Of a DNA stretch of 64,000 nucleotides, positions 9,761 to 20,059 are shown one piece after another. Below the pieces are notes generated by a model, which saw nothing but the letters and a program-made list of their open reading frames with translations, was not told where the DNA came from and made no database searches. The stretch comes from an uncultured Oscillospiraceae bacterium (GTDB lineage: Bacteria > Bacillota > Clostridia > Oscillospirales > Oscillospiraceae), in the NCBI GenBank assembly GCA_947630645.1, contig CANRIF010000002.1, positions 1 through 64,000 of the forward strand, in the 5' to 3' direction. The translations under genes were made by a program, and so were the position numbers. Positions within the stretch are counted from its first letter, which is position 1. Every line of letters starts with the position of its first letter.

Positions 9761-10309
9761 ATGAGGACATATTGGGAGCTGTTCATCACCTTCTTCCGCA
9801 TGGGCGCCATCACCTTCGGCGGCGGCTACGCCATGCTGCCCATCCTCCAGCGGGAGGTGGTGGAGCATCGCGGCTGGTGTACCAACGAGGAGCTGACCGA
9901 TTACTTCGCTCTGGGCCAGTGTACCCCCGGCATCATCGCGGTCAACACCGCCACGTTCATCGGCTTCAAGCAAAAGGGCGTGGCCGGGGGCCTGGTGGCC
10001 ACCTACGGCGTGGTCCTTCCCAGCTTCTTCGTCATCGGCCTCATCGCGGCGCTGCTGCAAAATTTCGCGGACTACGCCGTGGTGCAGAACGCCTTTGCGG
10101 GCATCCGGGTGGCGGTGACAGTGCTGATCCTCAACGCGGTGGTCAAGCTGCTCAAGACCTCCGTGGTGGACAAACTCACCGCCTGCGTGTTCGTGGCGGT
10201 GGGCCTGCTGGCGTTCTTCCTGGACGTGTCCCCCATCCTGTTCGTGGTGGGGGCGGGGCTGCTGGGCGTGGCGGTCCGGGTCCTGGGAAAGGAGGCGGCG
10301 GGGAAATGA
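9761..10309 (+). CDS. chromate transporter (ChrA half 1)
   Basis: FFRMGAITFGGGYAMLPILQREVV...LGQCTPGIIAVNTATFIG. Confidence 0.92.
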   Translation: MRTYWELFITFFRMGAITFGGGYAMLPILQREVVEHRGWCTNEELTDYFALGQCTPGIIAVNTATFIGFKQKGVAGGLVATYGVVLPSFFVIGLIAALLQNFADYAVVQNAFAGIRVAVTVLILNAVVKLLKTSVVDKLTACVFVAVGLLAFFLDVSPILFVVGAGLLGVAVRVLGKEAAGK

Positions 10310-10881
10310 TCTACCTGCAGCTTTTCTGGGAGTTTTTCCAGACGGGCCTGTTCGCCGTGGGTGGCGGGCTGGCCACGCTGCCGTTTTTGTACGACATGGG
10401 CGCGCGCACCGGCTGGTTCACCGCCCACCAGGTGGCGGATATGCTGGCGGTGAGCGAGTCCACCCCCGGCCCCATCGGCATCAACATGGCCGTCTACACC
10501 GGCTATACCACCGCCGGCCCCCTGGGGAGCCTGGTGGCCATGGTTGGCATCGTCACCCCCAGCATCGTGGTTATCATTATTATCGCCGCGTTCCTGCGGG
10601 CGTTCCGGGACAGCAAGTATGTGGGTGGCGCCTTTTACGGCATCCGCCCCGCCTCCACGGGCCTGATCGCCGCCGCGGGCGTCTCGGTGGCCATCGGCGC
10701 GCTGCTGCACACGGACCTGTGGACCGGCTGGGACCGGTTCTGGACCGTGCTGGACTGGAAAGCCCTGGCCCTGGCCGCGGTCATCTTCGCCGTGAGCCGG
10801 ATATGGAAAAAACTCCACCCGGCGTTCCTCATCCTGATCGGCGCCGTGGCGGGGGTCCTGTTCCGGTTCGCCGGGGCGTGA
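10306..10881 (+). CDS. chromate transporter (ChrA half 2)
   Basis: FFQTGLFAVGGGLATLPFLYDM...SESTPGPIGINMAVYTGY; ATGA overlap. Confidence 0.92.
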   Translation: MIYLQLFWEFFQTGLFAVGGGLATLPFLYDMGARTGWFTAHQVADMLAVSESTPGPIGINMAVYTGYTTAGPLGSLVAMVGIVTPSIVVIIIIAAFLRAFRDSKYVGGAFYGIRPASTGLIAAAGVSVAIGALLHTDLWTGWDRFWTVLDWKALALAAVIFAVSRIWKKLHPAFLILIGAVAGVLFRFAGA

Positions 10882-10891
10882 GCAGATTGTC

Positions 10892-10919
10892 TTGCGTTTC
10901 CAGGATATCGTGCTATAAT
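10892..10919 (+). promoter_or_regulatory. putative promoter of the glycan locus
   Basis: TTGCGT - 16 nt - TATAAT with TGC extended -10. Confidence 0.55.
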
Positions 10920-10957
10920 ATGAATATTGTGTAGTTTTTCCCAGCCGGAGATATGCC

Positions 10958-13669
10958 ATGACGACAGCCCAGCCCGGACTGAAAAAGCGAATACTGTCCG
11001 CCCTGGGCGTGTGCCTCGTCAGCTTCGGCCTCACGGCCGTGGTGATGGCGGTGGTGTACGCCCTGCGGGGCATATGGCCCTTCGGCACGGACAACGTGGC
11101 CTATATGGACACCGCCCAGTTCTATATCCCCGGGTATTACAACAGCTGGGCGTATATGCACCAACTCGCCACCGGGACCGGCGGCTCCTGGAAGGCCCTG
11201 CTGTACCCCTACAACTGGGCCTACCTGATGGTCCCCCGGGATCATGTGCTGGAGGGCTTGAGCCTGTATCTGGCGCTGCATATGTGTACGATCGCGGCCG
11301 TGGCCGGGGCGGTGTTGAGCGCCCGGTTCCCCCGGGTGGACGGCAAGTGGCGGGTGTGCCTGGCCCTGGCCTACGCCTTCTCCGGCTTCGTGCTGCAATA
11401 CTACTCCAACTTCTCATGGCTGGGCATCGTGGCGGTGTTCCCCGTATATCTGCTGGGGCTGGAGCGGCTGCTGCGGAAGGGCAAGTACGGGCTGTACACG
11501 TTCATGTGCGCCTATTTCCTCAATGCCGGCCCTTACTTCGCCTACATGGTCCTGGTGTACACCGTGCTGTTCTCCCTGGGCTGGTGCCTCACCGTGCTGC
11601 CCCGGCGGGACTGGGGCGACCGGCTGTTCCGGCTGGGCGCGGCCACCGCCGCCGCCTTCGCCTTGTGCGCCCCCAGCTGGATGCGCCAGGCCCAGTCCTT
11701 CACCACCCAGGCCCGGTTCCAGCAGAACCTTGAGACGGGCATCGTGGACGGCATGACCACCTGGGACATCACCAACACCCGGCACACATTTTTGATGCTG
11801 CTTGGCCTGGGGCTGGCGATGGCGGTGCTGCTGCGGACCTTCTCCGACCGGCGGCGGGCGTCCGGCCCGCTGCGGGAGGGATACCGCCGGGGGACACGGT
11901 TCTTCCTCTATGTGGCCGGGATGTTCCTGATCCCCATGGTGTTCACCAACATCGACACCGCCTGGCACTTCGGCCAGTACAACCTCTTCCCCATGCGCTA
12001 CGGCTATATGCTGCCCGCCACGGTCATCGGCTTCGCGGGCGTGGCCCTGGACGCCCGGCTGGACCTGGAACCGGCGGCCCCGGCCAAGGTCCCGGCGGCG
12101 CTGTGGGCGGCGGTGGCGGCGGCCCTGGCCGTGATATGCGCGCTGATGCCCTGGATCACCTCCCTGTGGCGGGAGTACGGCGCCTGCTTCCTGCAGACCA
12201 TCGGCTGGGCGGAATACGCCCGCTACTTCGCCGCGCTCACCCTGTGCGGCGGCGGCGCCGTGACGGTCTACTTCGTCCTGCTCCGGCTGCCCCGGCAGAA
12301 GGCGGCGGCCTGGGCCGCGGCGGTGCTTGTGCCCCTGCAGATGGGCGCCAACGCCTTCGGCCTGGTCGCCCCCAGCGACGACCACACCACCACCCATGAG
12401 TACGACCCCGCCTATATCGAGAAGGCGGACAGCCTCTACGAATACTTCTCCGGCCAGGACCGGTCCCCTCTGGTCCGGACCAAGAACGCGGACAGCAGCC
12501 TCAACGCGGGCTATCCAACCATCGCGGGCGTCAGCGCCATCTCCTCCATCAACAGCGGCGCCTCCAACGCCCAGTTGAGCCTGTTTCGGGGCCTGGGGTA
12601 CACCGTCAACTACTTCCGCATCCTGGACGTGGGCGGCACGGTGTTCACCGATATGCTGCTGGGCATGGACTGCGCCATCACCGCCTCCCAGCCGGACCAG
12701 GACCTCTACCTCCCCGGCGAGACGGTGGACGGTATGTGGGTGAGCCCGGCCCGGTACGGCGTCGCCCCCGTCATGCCCTACGACCCGGCGGCGCTGGAGG
12801 ATTACTTTGAACTGACCACCATCCCGGACCGGCTCAACGCCCTTTACCGGGCCTTCACCGGGGCGGAGGAGCCTCTGGCCATCCTCCCGGAGACGGTGAC
12901 CGACGTGACGGGCCAGGGGATGCGCCGGTACACCCTCACCCTCCAGCTGGACGGGCCGGCGTTCCTCTATATGCGGGCGGACGGGGTGCTGATCAACATC
13001 ACCGCGGACGGCAAGGACGTGACCGTGCCCTCCTACGGGGCCCTGGACAATCGGGTCTACCCCGCCGCGTTCAACGCGAACCTCCTCTCCCTCGGCCTGC
13101 ACGGCCCCGGCCAGGTGGAGATATGCTTCTCCTCCGCCATGGACATGACGGAGAAAGATCTGACCCTCTTCGGGCTGGACAAGGCCGCCCTGGACCGCTT
13201 TGCCCAGGACGCCAAGAAGGTGGACACCGCCTTTTCCGAGGACGGCTCCATCACCGTGCGGGTGGACGCCCAGCCCGGCCAGGCGCTGTTCCTGTCCCGG
13301 ATGGACCCCGGCAGCTGGCGCTGTACCGTCAACGGCCAGCCGGTCGAGACGGGGCGCTTTCTGGACTTCATGTTGAGCGTGCCGCTCCAGGAGGGGGAGA
13401 ACACCGTGGTGCTGTCCCGCGGCGGCGCTGCCGCCGCCCCCGCCAGCATAGATTACCGGGTGGTCATCTCCCGGGTGACCCAGGCCCTGATCGGCGCGTG
13501 GGTGCTGGCGCTGCTGGCCGTGCCCCGGCTGCGGGGCGCCCGGGCGCCCCGGGTCCTGGGGTGGATCGCCGTGGCGCTGTTCGCCGTCACCGCCGCCTGC
13601 ATCATCGGCTTCGTCTACGTCGCCCCCACCATCTCCCTCGTCACCAATGGAAAGGTGATATTCTTCTGA
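10958..13669 (+). CDS. YfhO-family membrane protein (lipoteichoic-acid/glycan glycosylation type)
   Basis: multi-TM; GTDNVAYMDTAQFYIPGYY...YPYNWAY; C-terminal soluble domain and final TM. Confidence 0.8.
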   Translation: MTTAQPGLKKRILSALGVCLVSFGLTAVVMAVVYALRGIWPFGTDNVAYMDTAQFYIPGYYNSWAYMHQLATGTGGSWKALLYPYNWAYLMVPRDHVLEGLSLYLALHMCTIAAVAGAVLSARFPRVDGKWRVCLALAYAFSGFVLQYYSNFSWLGIVAVFPVYLLGLERLLRKGKYGLYTFMCAYFLNAGPYFAYMVLVYTVLFSLGWCLTVLPRRDWGDRLFRLGAATAAAFALCAPSWMRQAQSFTTQARFQQNLETGIVDGMTTWDITNTRHTFLMLLGLGLAMAVLLRTFSDRRRASGPLREGYRRGTRFFLYVAGMFLIPMVFTNIDTAWHFGQYNLFPMRYGYMLPATVIGFAGVALDARLDLEPAAPAKVPAALWAAVAAALAVICALMPWITSLWREYGACFLQTIGWAEYARYFAALTLCGGGAVTVYFVLLRLPRQKAAAWAAAVLVPLQMGANAFGLVAPSDDHTTTHEYDPAYIEKADSLYEYFSGQDRSPLVRTKNADSSLNAGYPTIAGVSAISSINSGASNAQLSLFRGLGYTVNYFRILDVGGTVFTDMLLGMDCAITASQPDQDLYLPGETVDGMWVSPARYGVAPVMPYDPAALEDYFELTTIPDRLNALYRAFTGAEEPLAILPETVTDVTGQGMRRYTLTLQLDGPAFLYMRADGVLINITADGKDVTVPSYGALDNRVYPAAFNANLLSLGLHGPGQVEICFSSAMDMTEKDLTLFGLDKAALDRFAQDAKKVDTAFSEDGSITVRVDAQPGQALFLSRMDPGSWRCTVNGQPVETGRFLDFMLSVPLQEGENTVVLSRGGAAAAPASIDYRVVISRVTQALIGAWVLALLAVPRLRGARAPRVLGWIAVALFAVTAACIIGFVYVAPTISLVTNGKVIFF

Positions 13670-13684
13670 CCAAAGGAGCATCCC

Positions 13685-14707
13685 ATGAGAACCGTCCTCG
13701 TCACCGGCGGCGCCGGGTTCATCGGCGCCAACTTCGTCTACTATATGCTGGATACCCACCCGGACTGCCGGGTGGTGTGCGTGGACAGCCTGACCTACGC
13801 GGGGAACCTGTCCACCCTGGAAAAGGCCCTGGCCGACCCCCGGTTCGCCTTCTATAAGCAGGACATCCGGGACCGGGCCGGCGTCAACGCCATCTTCGAC
13901 AAGGAGAGGCCCGACGCGGTGGTGAACTTCGCCGCCGAGAGCCATGTGGACCGGTCCATCGAGGAGCCGGACCTGTTCGTGCAGACCAACGTGCTGGGCG
14001 CCCAGGTGATGATGGACGCCTGCCTTGCCCACGGCAACGTGCGCTTCCACCAGGTATCTACCGACGAGGTGTACGGGGACCTGCCCCTGGACCGGCCGGA
14101 CCTGCTGTTCACCGAGGACACCCCGCTGCACGCCTCCAGCCCTTACAGCGCCTCCAAGGCGTCGGCGGACCTGCTCACCCAGGCATACCACCGCACCTAC
14201 GGCCTGGCCGCCACCATCAGCCGCTGCTCCAACAACTACGGCCCCTATCAGTTCCCGGAGAAGCTGATCCCCCTCATGATCGCCAATGCCCTGGAGGACA
14301 AGCCCCTTCCGGTGTACGGCCAGGGCCTGAACGTGCGGGACTGGCTGTACGTGGCCGACCACTGCAAGGCCATCGACCTGATCCTGGAAAAGGGACAGAT
14401 CGGCCGGGTGTACAACGTGGGCGGCCACAACGAGATGCGTAACATCGACATCGTGCGCCTGATCTGCGCCCGGCTGGGCAAGCCGGAGAGCCTGATCCGC
14501 TACGTCACCGACCGGAAGGGCCACGACCTGCGCTACGCCATCGACCCGGCCCGCATCCACGCCGAACTGGGCTGGCAGCCGGAGACGCCCTTCGCCGAGG
14601 GCATCGGGAAGACCATCGACTGGTATCTGGCCAACCGCCCCTGGTGGGAGGCCATCGTGTCCGGAGAATACAGAAACTACTACGAGCGGATGTACGCCCA
14701 CCGCTGA
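13685..14707 (+). CDS. rfbB: dTDP-glucose 4,6-dehydratase
   Basis: VTGGAGFIGANFVYYML, AAESHVDRSI, YSASKASADLL, YGPYQFPEKLIP. Confidence 0.95.
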   Translation: MRTVLVTGGAGFIGANFVYYMLDTHPDCRVVCVDSLTYAGNLSTLEKALADPRFAFYKQDIRDRAGVNAIFDKERPDAVVNFAAESHVDRSIEEPDLFVQTNVLGAQVMMDACLAHGNVRFHQVSTDEVYGDLPLDRPDLLFTEDTPLHASSPYSASKASADLLTQAYHRTYGLAATISRCSNNYGPYQFPEKLIPLMIANALEDKPLPVYGQGLNVRDWLYVADHCKAIDLILEKGQIGRVYNVGGHNEMRNIDIVRLICARLGKPESLIRYVTDRKGHDLRYAIDPARIHAELGWQPETPFAEGIGKTIDWYLANRPWWEAIVSGEYRNYYERMYAHR

Positions 14708-14726
14708 CATTTCGGAGGAACGCCTT

Positions 14727-15860
14727 ATGATCCCCTTCAATGTGCCACCCTATTGCGGCCGGGAGGACGCCTACGTCCTGGAGGCCATCCATTCCCACAA
14801 GATCTGCGGCGACGGCGCCTTCACGAAAAAGTGCCACGCCTGGCTGGAGCAGCACACCGGCGCGGAGCGGGCGCTGCTGACCACCAGCGGCTCTCACGCC
14901 CTGGACATGGCGGCGCTGCTGTGCCGCCTGGAGCCGGGGGACGAGGTGATCCTGCCCTCCTATACCTTCTCCTCCACGGCCAACGCCTTTGTTCTTACCG
15001 GGGCGGTGCCGGTGTTCGTGGACGTGCGGCCGGACACCATGAACATCGACGAGAAGTGCATCGAGCCCGCCATCACGTCCCGCACCCGGGCCATCTGCGT
15101 GGTACACTACGCGGGGGTGGCCTGCGAGATGGACGAGATCATGGCCATCGCCCGGCGGCACGGCCTGCTGGTGGTGGAGGACGCGGCCCAGGGCGTGATG
15201 TCCAGCTATAAGGGCCGCGCCCTGGGGACCATCGGCGATTACGGCTGTTACAGCTTCCACGAGTCCAAGAACTACTCCATGGGCGAGGGCGGCGCGCTGC
15301 TGATGCGGCGGGCGGACCCCCGGGCGGAGGTCATCCGGGAGAAGGGCACCAACCGGGCCAGGTTCCTCCGGGGCCAGGTGGACAAGTACACCTGGGAGGA
15401 CCTGGGCTCCAGTTACCTGCCCAGCGAGTTGAACGCGGCCTACCTCTACGGCCAGTTGGAGATGGCGGACGAGATCAACGCCGCCCGTCTGCACAGCTGG
15501 GACCTCTATCGCCAGGGCCTAGCGCCGCTGCACGACGCCGGGCGCATCGACTGGCAGACCGTGCCGGAGGGGTGTCAACACAACGCCCATATGTTCTACA
15601 TCAAAGCCCGGGACCTGGCCGAGCGCACCGCGCTGATCGCCTATCTGAAGGCGCATGGGGTGGGAAGCGTGTTCCACTATGTGCCGCTGCACTCCGCCGC
15701 CGCCGGCCTGCGCTTCGGCCGGTTCCACGGGGAGGATAGATATACCACCCGGGAGAGCGAGCGGCTGCTGCGGCTGCCCATGTACTACGGCCTGGCCGAC
15801 GCCGACGTGGAAAAGGCGGTGGACACCGTGGCCGCCTTCTACCGGGAGGCCCGGGCATGA
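14727..15860 (+). CDS. dTDP-4-amino-4,6-dideoxyhexose aminotransferase (DegT/DnrJ/EryC1; WecE/RffA-like)
   Basis: MIPFNVPPYCGREDAYVLEAI, VVEDAAQGVMSSYKGRALGTIGDYGCYSFHESKNYSMGEGGAL. Confidence 0.9.
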   Translation: MIPFNVPPYCGREDAYVLEAIHSHKICGDGAFTKKCHAWLEQHTGAERALLTTSGSHALDMAALLCRLEPGDEVILPSYTFSSTANAFVLTGAVPVFVDVRPDTMNIDEKCIEPAITSRTRAICVVHYAGVACEMDEIMAIARRHGLLVVEDAAQGVMSSYKGRALGTIGDYGCYSFHESKNYSMGEGGALLMRRADPRAEVIREKGTNRARFLRGQVDKYTWEDLGSSYLPSELNAAYLYGQLEMADEINAARLHSWDLYRQGLAPLHDAGRIDWQTVPEGCQHNAHMFYIKARDLAERTALIAYLKAHGVGSVFHYVPLHSAAAGLRFGRFHGEDRYTTRESERLLRLPMYYGLADADVEKAVDTVAAFYREARA

Positions 15861-17212
15861 GCAAGGGGAAAAAGGACGCCGCCCTGGCGTTTTTCCGGCG
15901 CAACGGCATGGCGCTGCTTCTCTGCGCCGGGCTGTTCACGCTGGTATACCAGGTCACGTTCTGTTTCCGCGGCAATGGGGACAGCGATTACATCGACCAT
16001 CTGCTCTGGGCCGTCGCCATGGATGGCAGGGCGATGCTGGAGAGCTTCTACAACGGCCAGGAGCGGCTGTGGCACATCTGCGTGCAGCTGATCCACCGGG
16101 CCGGCGTCTCCAATATCTGGATGTGCGCCGCCCTTGTCACCGCCGCCGCGGATACCGCCGCCTATTTCCTGGTCTTCAAGACTTGGGACCGGGCGCTGTC
16201 GGAGCGGACGCCCCGGTGGCTGCTGGCGCTGGCGGTCGGGACCGTGTTCGTCGTGAGCAGCCTCACCGTGCCGGGACAGTCTTTCTATACCGACCGGAGC
16301 GCGGTGAACACCTGGCACAACCCCACCAACATCATGGTCCGGCCCTTTGCCGCCGCCGTCTTCTTCATGACGGTGAATATCTATAATCGCCGGCTATGCG
16401 GCCAGCACGCCATCCTGCCGGACCCGGCGGAAGCGAGGCGCGGCTTCGTCTTTTCCGGCGGCTTCTTGGCCCAGTTCCGCGTCCCGGTCTTCACCCGGAG
16501 CGAACTGGTGCTTTATCCGCTGTGCCTGCTGCTCTCCGTGTACTCAAAGCCCTCGTTCCTGCAGTTTTTCGCCCCGGCCATTTTCCTGTTCCTGCTGCCC
16601 GGCGTGTTCCGCACCCGGGGCAAGCTGCTGCCCTTCTGCCTCAAGCTGGCCCTGGCCTACCTGCCGGCCGTCATTGTCCTTTACCGGCAGTTCCTCGCCT
16701 TTTTCAGCGGCGGCATCTCCCTGGGCATCCCGGCCTCGGCGGACACGGTGACCGCGGACAGCCTCTTTCCCGTCATCCACAGCGCCGGCGTCCAGATCTA
16801 TCTTTCCGGCGTCTCCTTTACCAGCGCCGGGAGTTTCCTGCGGTCGCTTTTCTCCCTCCTGCTCGGGCTCCTATATCCCTGCGCGTTCCCGCTGTTCATC
16901 CTGGCGATCAGCCGGCGGCGGGGCGCGGTCCTCTCCTTGGGCGGCCTGGGCATGGCCGTGGGGCAGCTGGAGGCGCTGCTGCTGCATGAGACCGGCAGCC
17001 GGGCTTATCACGGCAACTTCTCCTGGGGCTTTTATCTCTCCGTCTGGCTGTTCTGGGTAGCCGCCATCGGCATATACGCCGATCTTCTGCGGGAAAAGAG
17101 CCTCTCCGGCCGGCTGGCCCGTTGGGGCGGCACGGCGCTGCTCCTATGGCATCTGGCGTGCGGGGCCGCTTATGTCGCCACCATCCTAAGGACTGGACAG
17201 TACTTCATTTAA
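15857..17212 (+). CDS. multi-pass membrane protein of the glycan locus (polymerase/GT-C-like candidate)
   Basis: about 10 hydrophobic segments; overlaps the upstream gene. Confidence 0.65.
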   Translation: MSKGKKDAALAFFRRNGMALLLCAGLFTLVYQVTFCFRGNGDSDYIDHLLWAVAMDGRAMLESFYNGQERLWHICVQLIHRAGVSNIWMCAALVTAAADTAAYFLVFKTWDRALSERTPRWLLALAVGTVFVVSSLTVPGQSFYTDRSAVNTWHNPTNIMVRPFAAAVFFMTVNIYNRRLCGQHAILPDPAEARRGFVFSGGFLAQFRVPVFTRSELVLYPLCLLLSVYSKPSFLQFFAPAIFLFLLPGVFRTRGKLLPFCLKLALAYLPAVIVLYRQFLAFFSGGISLGIPASADTVTADSLFPVIHSAGVQIYLSGVSFTSAGSFLRSLFSLLLGLLYPCAFPLFILAISRRRGAVLSLGGLGMAVGQLEALLLHETGSRAYHGNFSWGFYLSVWLFWVAAIGIYADLLREKSLSGRLARWGGTALLLWHLACGAAYVATILRTGQYFI

Positions 17213-17239
17213 ACATAAGTTTTTCGGAGGTCACCTATC

Positions 17240-18862
17240 ATGGATACGATTTCTACCCCCGCCAAAACGCCGCTCCTTCGCAGTCCGCGCCGTGAGCTGG
17301 CGGTACGCATCTGCCTGACGCTGCTGGTCATGGTCATGCCGCTGGTCGTCGTCTATGTCCTGACCAGCAGGATGGGTCTGAATATGTTCCGCGCGATGCC
17401 TCTTTGGGGCGACGAGACGTGGTGGTATATGCAATACAGCGCCATGAGCAAATACGGCCGCCCGCTGGGCTATTTCGGCTACGCCGGCACCCACGCGGCG
17501 GTCGGCACCTTCGCCGCCTGGGGCATGTATCCCACCCTGGTCATCGGCCTGCTGGCCCGGGTGTTCGGCTGGGGCCTCCACTCTTTCGTCATCTATAACT
17601 TCGCCCTGCTGGCCGGCGCCAGCCTGATCTTCATCCTCCTGGCCAAGCCCAACACCAGGAGCCTGATCCTGCTGGCGGTGTCCAACAGCGTCTCCTACGT
17701 CGCTCTGGCATATAGCATCATCTGCATGAACGAGGTCGTCCGGTACAGCATGGCCATCGTTCTGACCGGCATCATGTATCGGATCATCACCGTGCCGAAG
17801 GTGTCCCGCTTCCGCTTCATCCTCCGCTGCACCCTGGTCCCGCTGCTGCTGGCCTATGCGGTGTGGTTCTATTTGATCCTGATCGCCTTCATCCCCATCT
17901 ACGTCTACGCCATGCTGCACCGGCTGAAGCCCTGGTGGCGCCTGCCGATCGCCGTCCTGGCCACCTATGTGGCCTTGCGTTGTCTCTCGCCCGTAAATGG
18001 CCCCACCTGCGCGCCATATATCACCGGCGACGGACCCACCGCCTCGTCCATCGCCGCCTCCTCCTACATGATGTCCATCAATCCGTCTCTGACGATGCGG
18101 GTAAAGTTCCTCTCTTTTCTAAAGAGCCTGACGTTCATCGACCCCATCACCCTGCTCACCAACGGGCAGAGCGGAGTCCTGCAGGCGGTCATGCTTTGGT
18201 TCTGCGTGCTACTGTATGTCGGAATGGGCTTCCTGCTGTGGCGGATGCACGCCACGGCCAAAAAGCGGGACATGACCTCCTTCACCGTGCAGGGGGCGGC
18301 GCTGGCGCTGCTGCTGTGCTTCTGGGGCGGCCATATCCTGTTCTATACCGCCGAAGGCTGGACGTTCTTACACGGCTGCAACACCGCCGTCATATGCGCC
18401 ATGTTCCTGGCGGCCATGCTGCCGAAGGAGGAGGGCCACGTCTGGCGGGCGATGTTCATCACCTGTCTGGCGGGCGTCGTCGTGTTCCTCAACATGTTCT
18501 CTTCCGTCTTTGCCACCGGGGACCGCTTCACCACAGACGCCCAGGAACAGGCGTGGGCGGAGGAGCGCCAGCAGCTGGCAGAGATGATCATTCTGGACGA
18601 GGACGCCAAGGATCCCTGGAGCAACACCGTCGTCCTCCTCCATGTCGATCCGGAGATCTGTTATGAGCTTCCTTACGGCGTAGGCGTGAACGAGTCGCCG
18701 GACGACACCATCAACCGCGACGCCAAATATGTGGTGGTGGGAAAGGGCGGCTCGGATAACCGCGCCGGCGAGATCCAGCGCCTTGAGGACACCCGCCATG
18801 TGCTGATCGGCGAGACGGATACTTACTTCGTTTTTGAGAACCGGGGCCGCACATTTGACTGA
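17240..18862 (+). CDS. multi-pass membrane protein of the glycan locus (GT-C/polymerase-like candidate)
   Basis: many TM segments and a C-terminal soluble tail; RBS GGAGG. Confidence 0.65.
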   Translation: MDTISTPAKTPLLRSPRRELAVRICLTLLVMVMPLVVVYVLTSRMGLNMFRAMPLWGDETWWYMQYSAMSKYGRPLGYFGYAGTHAAVGTFAAWGMYPTLVIGLLARVFGWGLHSFVIYNFALLAGASLIFILLAKPNTRSLILLAVSNSVSYVALAYSIICMNEVVRYSMAIVLTGIMYRIITVPKVSRFRFILRCTLVPLLLAYAVWFYLILIAFIPIYVYAMLHRLKPWWRLPIAVLATYVALRCLSPVNGPTCAPYITGDGPTASSIAASSYMMSINPSLTMRVKFLSFLKSLTFIDPITLLTNGQSGVLQAVMLWFCVLLYVGMGFLLWRMHATAKKRDMTSFTVQGAALALLLCFWGGHILFYTAEGWTFLHGCNTAVICAMFLAAMLPKEEGHVWRAMFITCLAGVVVFLNMFSSVFATGDRFTTDAQEQAWAEERQQLAEMIILDEDAKDPWSNTVVLLHVDPEICYELPYGVGVNESPDDTINRDAKYVVVGKGGSDNRAGEIQRLEDTRHVLIGETDTYFVFENRGRTFD

Positions 18863-18886
18863 CATCCCCCGCCGGAAAGGAACGCC

Positions 18887-19999
18887 ATGAAAAAGCTTGC
18901 CATCATCGGCGCCAACGAATTTCAGGACCCCCTCATCCGCCGGGCAAAGGAGATGGGCTTCGAGACTCATGTGTTCGCCTGGGCCGCGGGGGCCGTGGGC
19001 GAGCGCACGGCGGACGTGTTCCACCCCATCAGCATCACGGAGAAGGAGGCCATCTGGGAGGTGTGCCGGCAGGTGGGCGTGGAGGCATGCTGCTCCGTGG
19101 GGTCGGACCTTGCGGTCCACACGGTCAACTACGTCCAGCGGCGGCTGGGCAATCCCTGCAACCCGGAGATCACCGACACCATCGCCACCAATAAATACGC
19201 CATGCGTCAGGCCCTGACCGACGCGGGCGTGGCCTGCCCCCGGTTCATGCGCCTGACCGCGCCCCCGGCGCCGGAGGCGCTGGCCGGCATGGGCTGGCCC
19301 CTGATCGTCAAACCCACGGATCGCTCCGGCAGCCGGGGCATCTACAAGGTGTCCGACTATGCCGCCCTGGCCCGGGCGGTGCCGCTGGCCGCGGCGCAGT
19401 CCTTTGAGAAGGCCGCCATCGTGGAGCAGTTCATCACCGGCACGGAATATAGCTGCGAGAGCGTCTCCTTTGCCGGGACCCACCACATCCTGGCCCTGAC
19501 GAAGAAATACACCACCGGCGCGCCCCACTTCATCGAGACGGGCCACGCCCAGCCGGCGGAGGACATCCCGGCGGATATGCTCCCGGCCATATACGGCCAG
19601 GTGCGCGCGGCGCTGGACGCGCTGCACATCGCCTACGGCGCCAGCCACGCGGAATTCCTGCTGACGGCGGACGGCCAGGCGCGCATCGTGGAGGTGGGCG
19701 CCCGGATGGGCGGCGACTGCATCGGCTCGGACCTGGTGTACCTCTCCACCGGCGTGGACTTCCTGGGGGCGGTCATCGACACGGCCCTGGGCAAGGCCCC
19801 GGACCTGGCCCCCAAGCGGACCCCCTGCCGGGCGCGGATACGGTTCATCTTCACCCCGGAGGACGCCGCCGAGATGGAGCAGGTCAAGGCTGCCGCGCCA
19901 GACAGCATCTGGCGGGCAGAATATGACGGCAACGCCTCCGGCGCTGTGACGGACAGTTCCAACCGCCACGGCTACTGGATCACCACAGCGCCGCTGTAA
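18887..19999 (+). CDS. ATP-grasp ligase-like protein
   Basis: GWPLIVKPTDRSGSRGIYKV, EQFITGTEYSCESVSF, IVEVGARMGGD. Confidence 0.88.
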   Translation: MKKLAIIGANEFQDPLIRRAKEMGFETHVFAWAAGAVGERTADVFHPISITEKEAIWEVCRQVGVEACCSVGSDLAVHTVNYVQRRLGNPCNPEITDTIATNKYAMRQALTDAGVACPRFMRLTAPPAPEALAGMGWPLIVKPTDRSGSRGIYKVSDYAALARAVPLAAAQSFEKAAIVEQFITGTEYSCESVSFAGTHHILALTKKYTTGAPHFIETGHAQPAEDIPADMLPAIYGQVRAALDALHIAYGASHAEFLLTADGQARIVEVGARMGGDCIGSDLVYLSTGVDFLGAVIDTALGKAPDLAPKRTPCRARIRFIFTPEDAAEMEQVKAAAPDSIWRAEYDGNASGAVTDSSNRHGYWITTAPL

Positions 20000-20059
20000 C
20001 ACGCGCACGCCCCCCGGGGCGGGACGCTTTTTCAGAATAATGAATAAAGGAGAATCGAC

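Noticed and set aside
11414-14740. 1108-aa minus-strand ORF (and similar long antisense ORFs, e.g. 18368..21886, 4489..6327, 3434..4279)
   Set aside because: They lie antisense to clear, family-recognisable genes; composition is typical of the open third frame in GC-rich DNA
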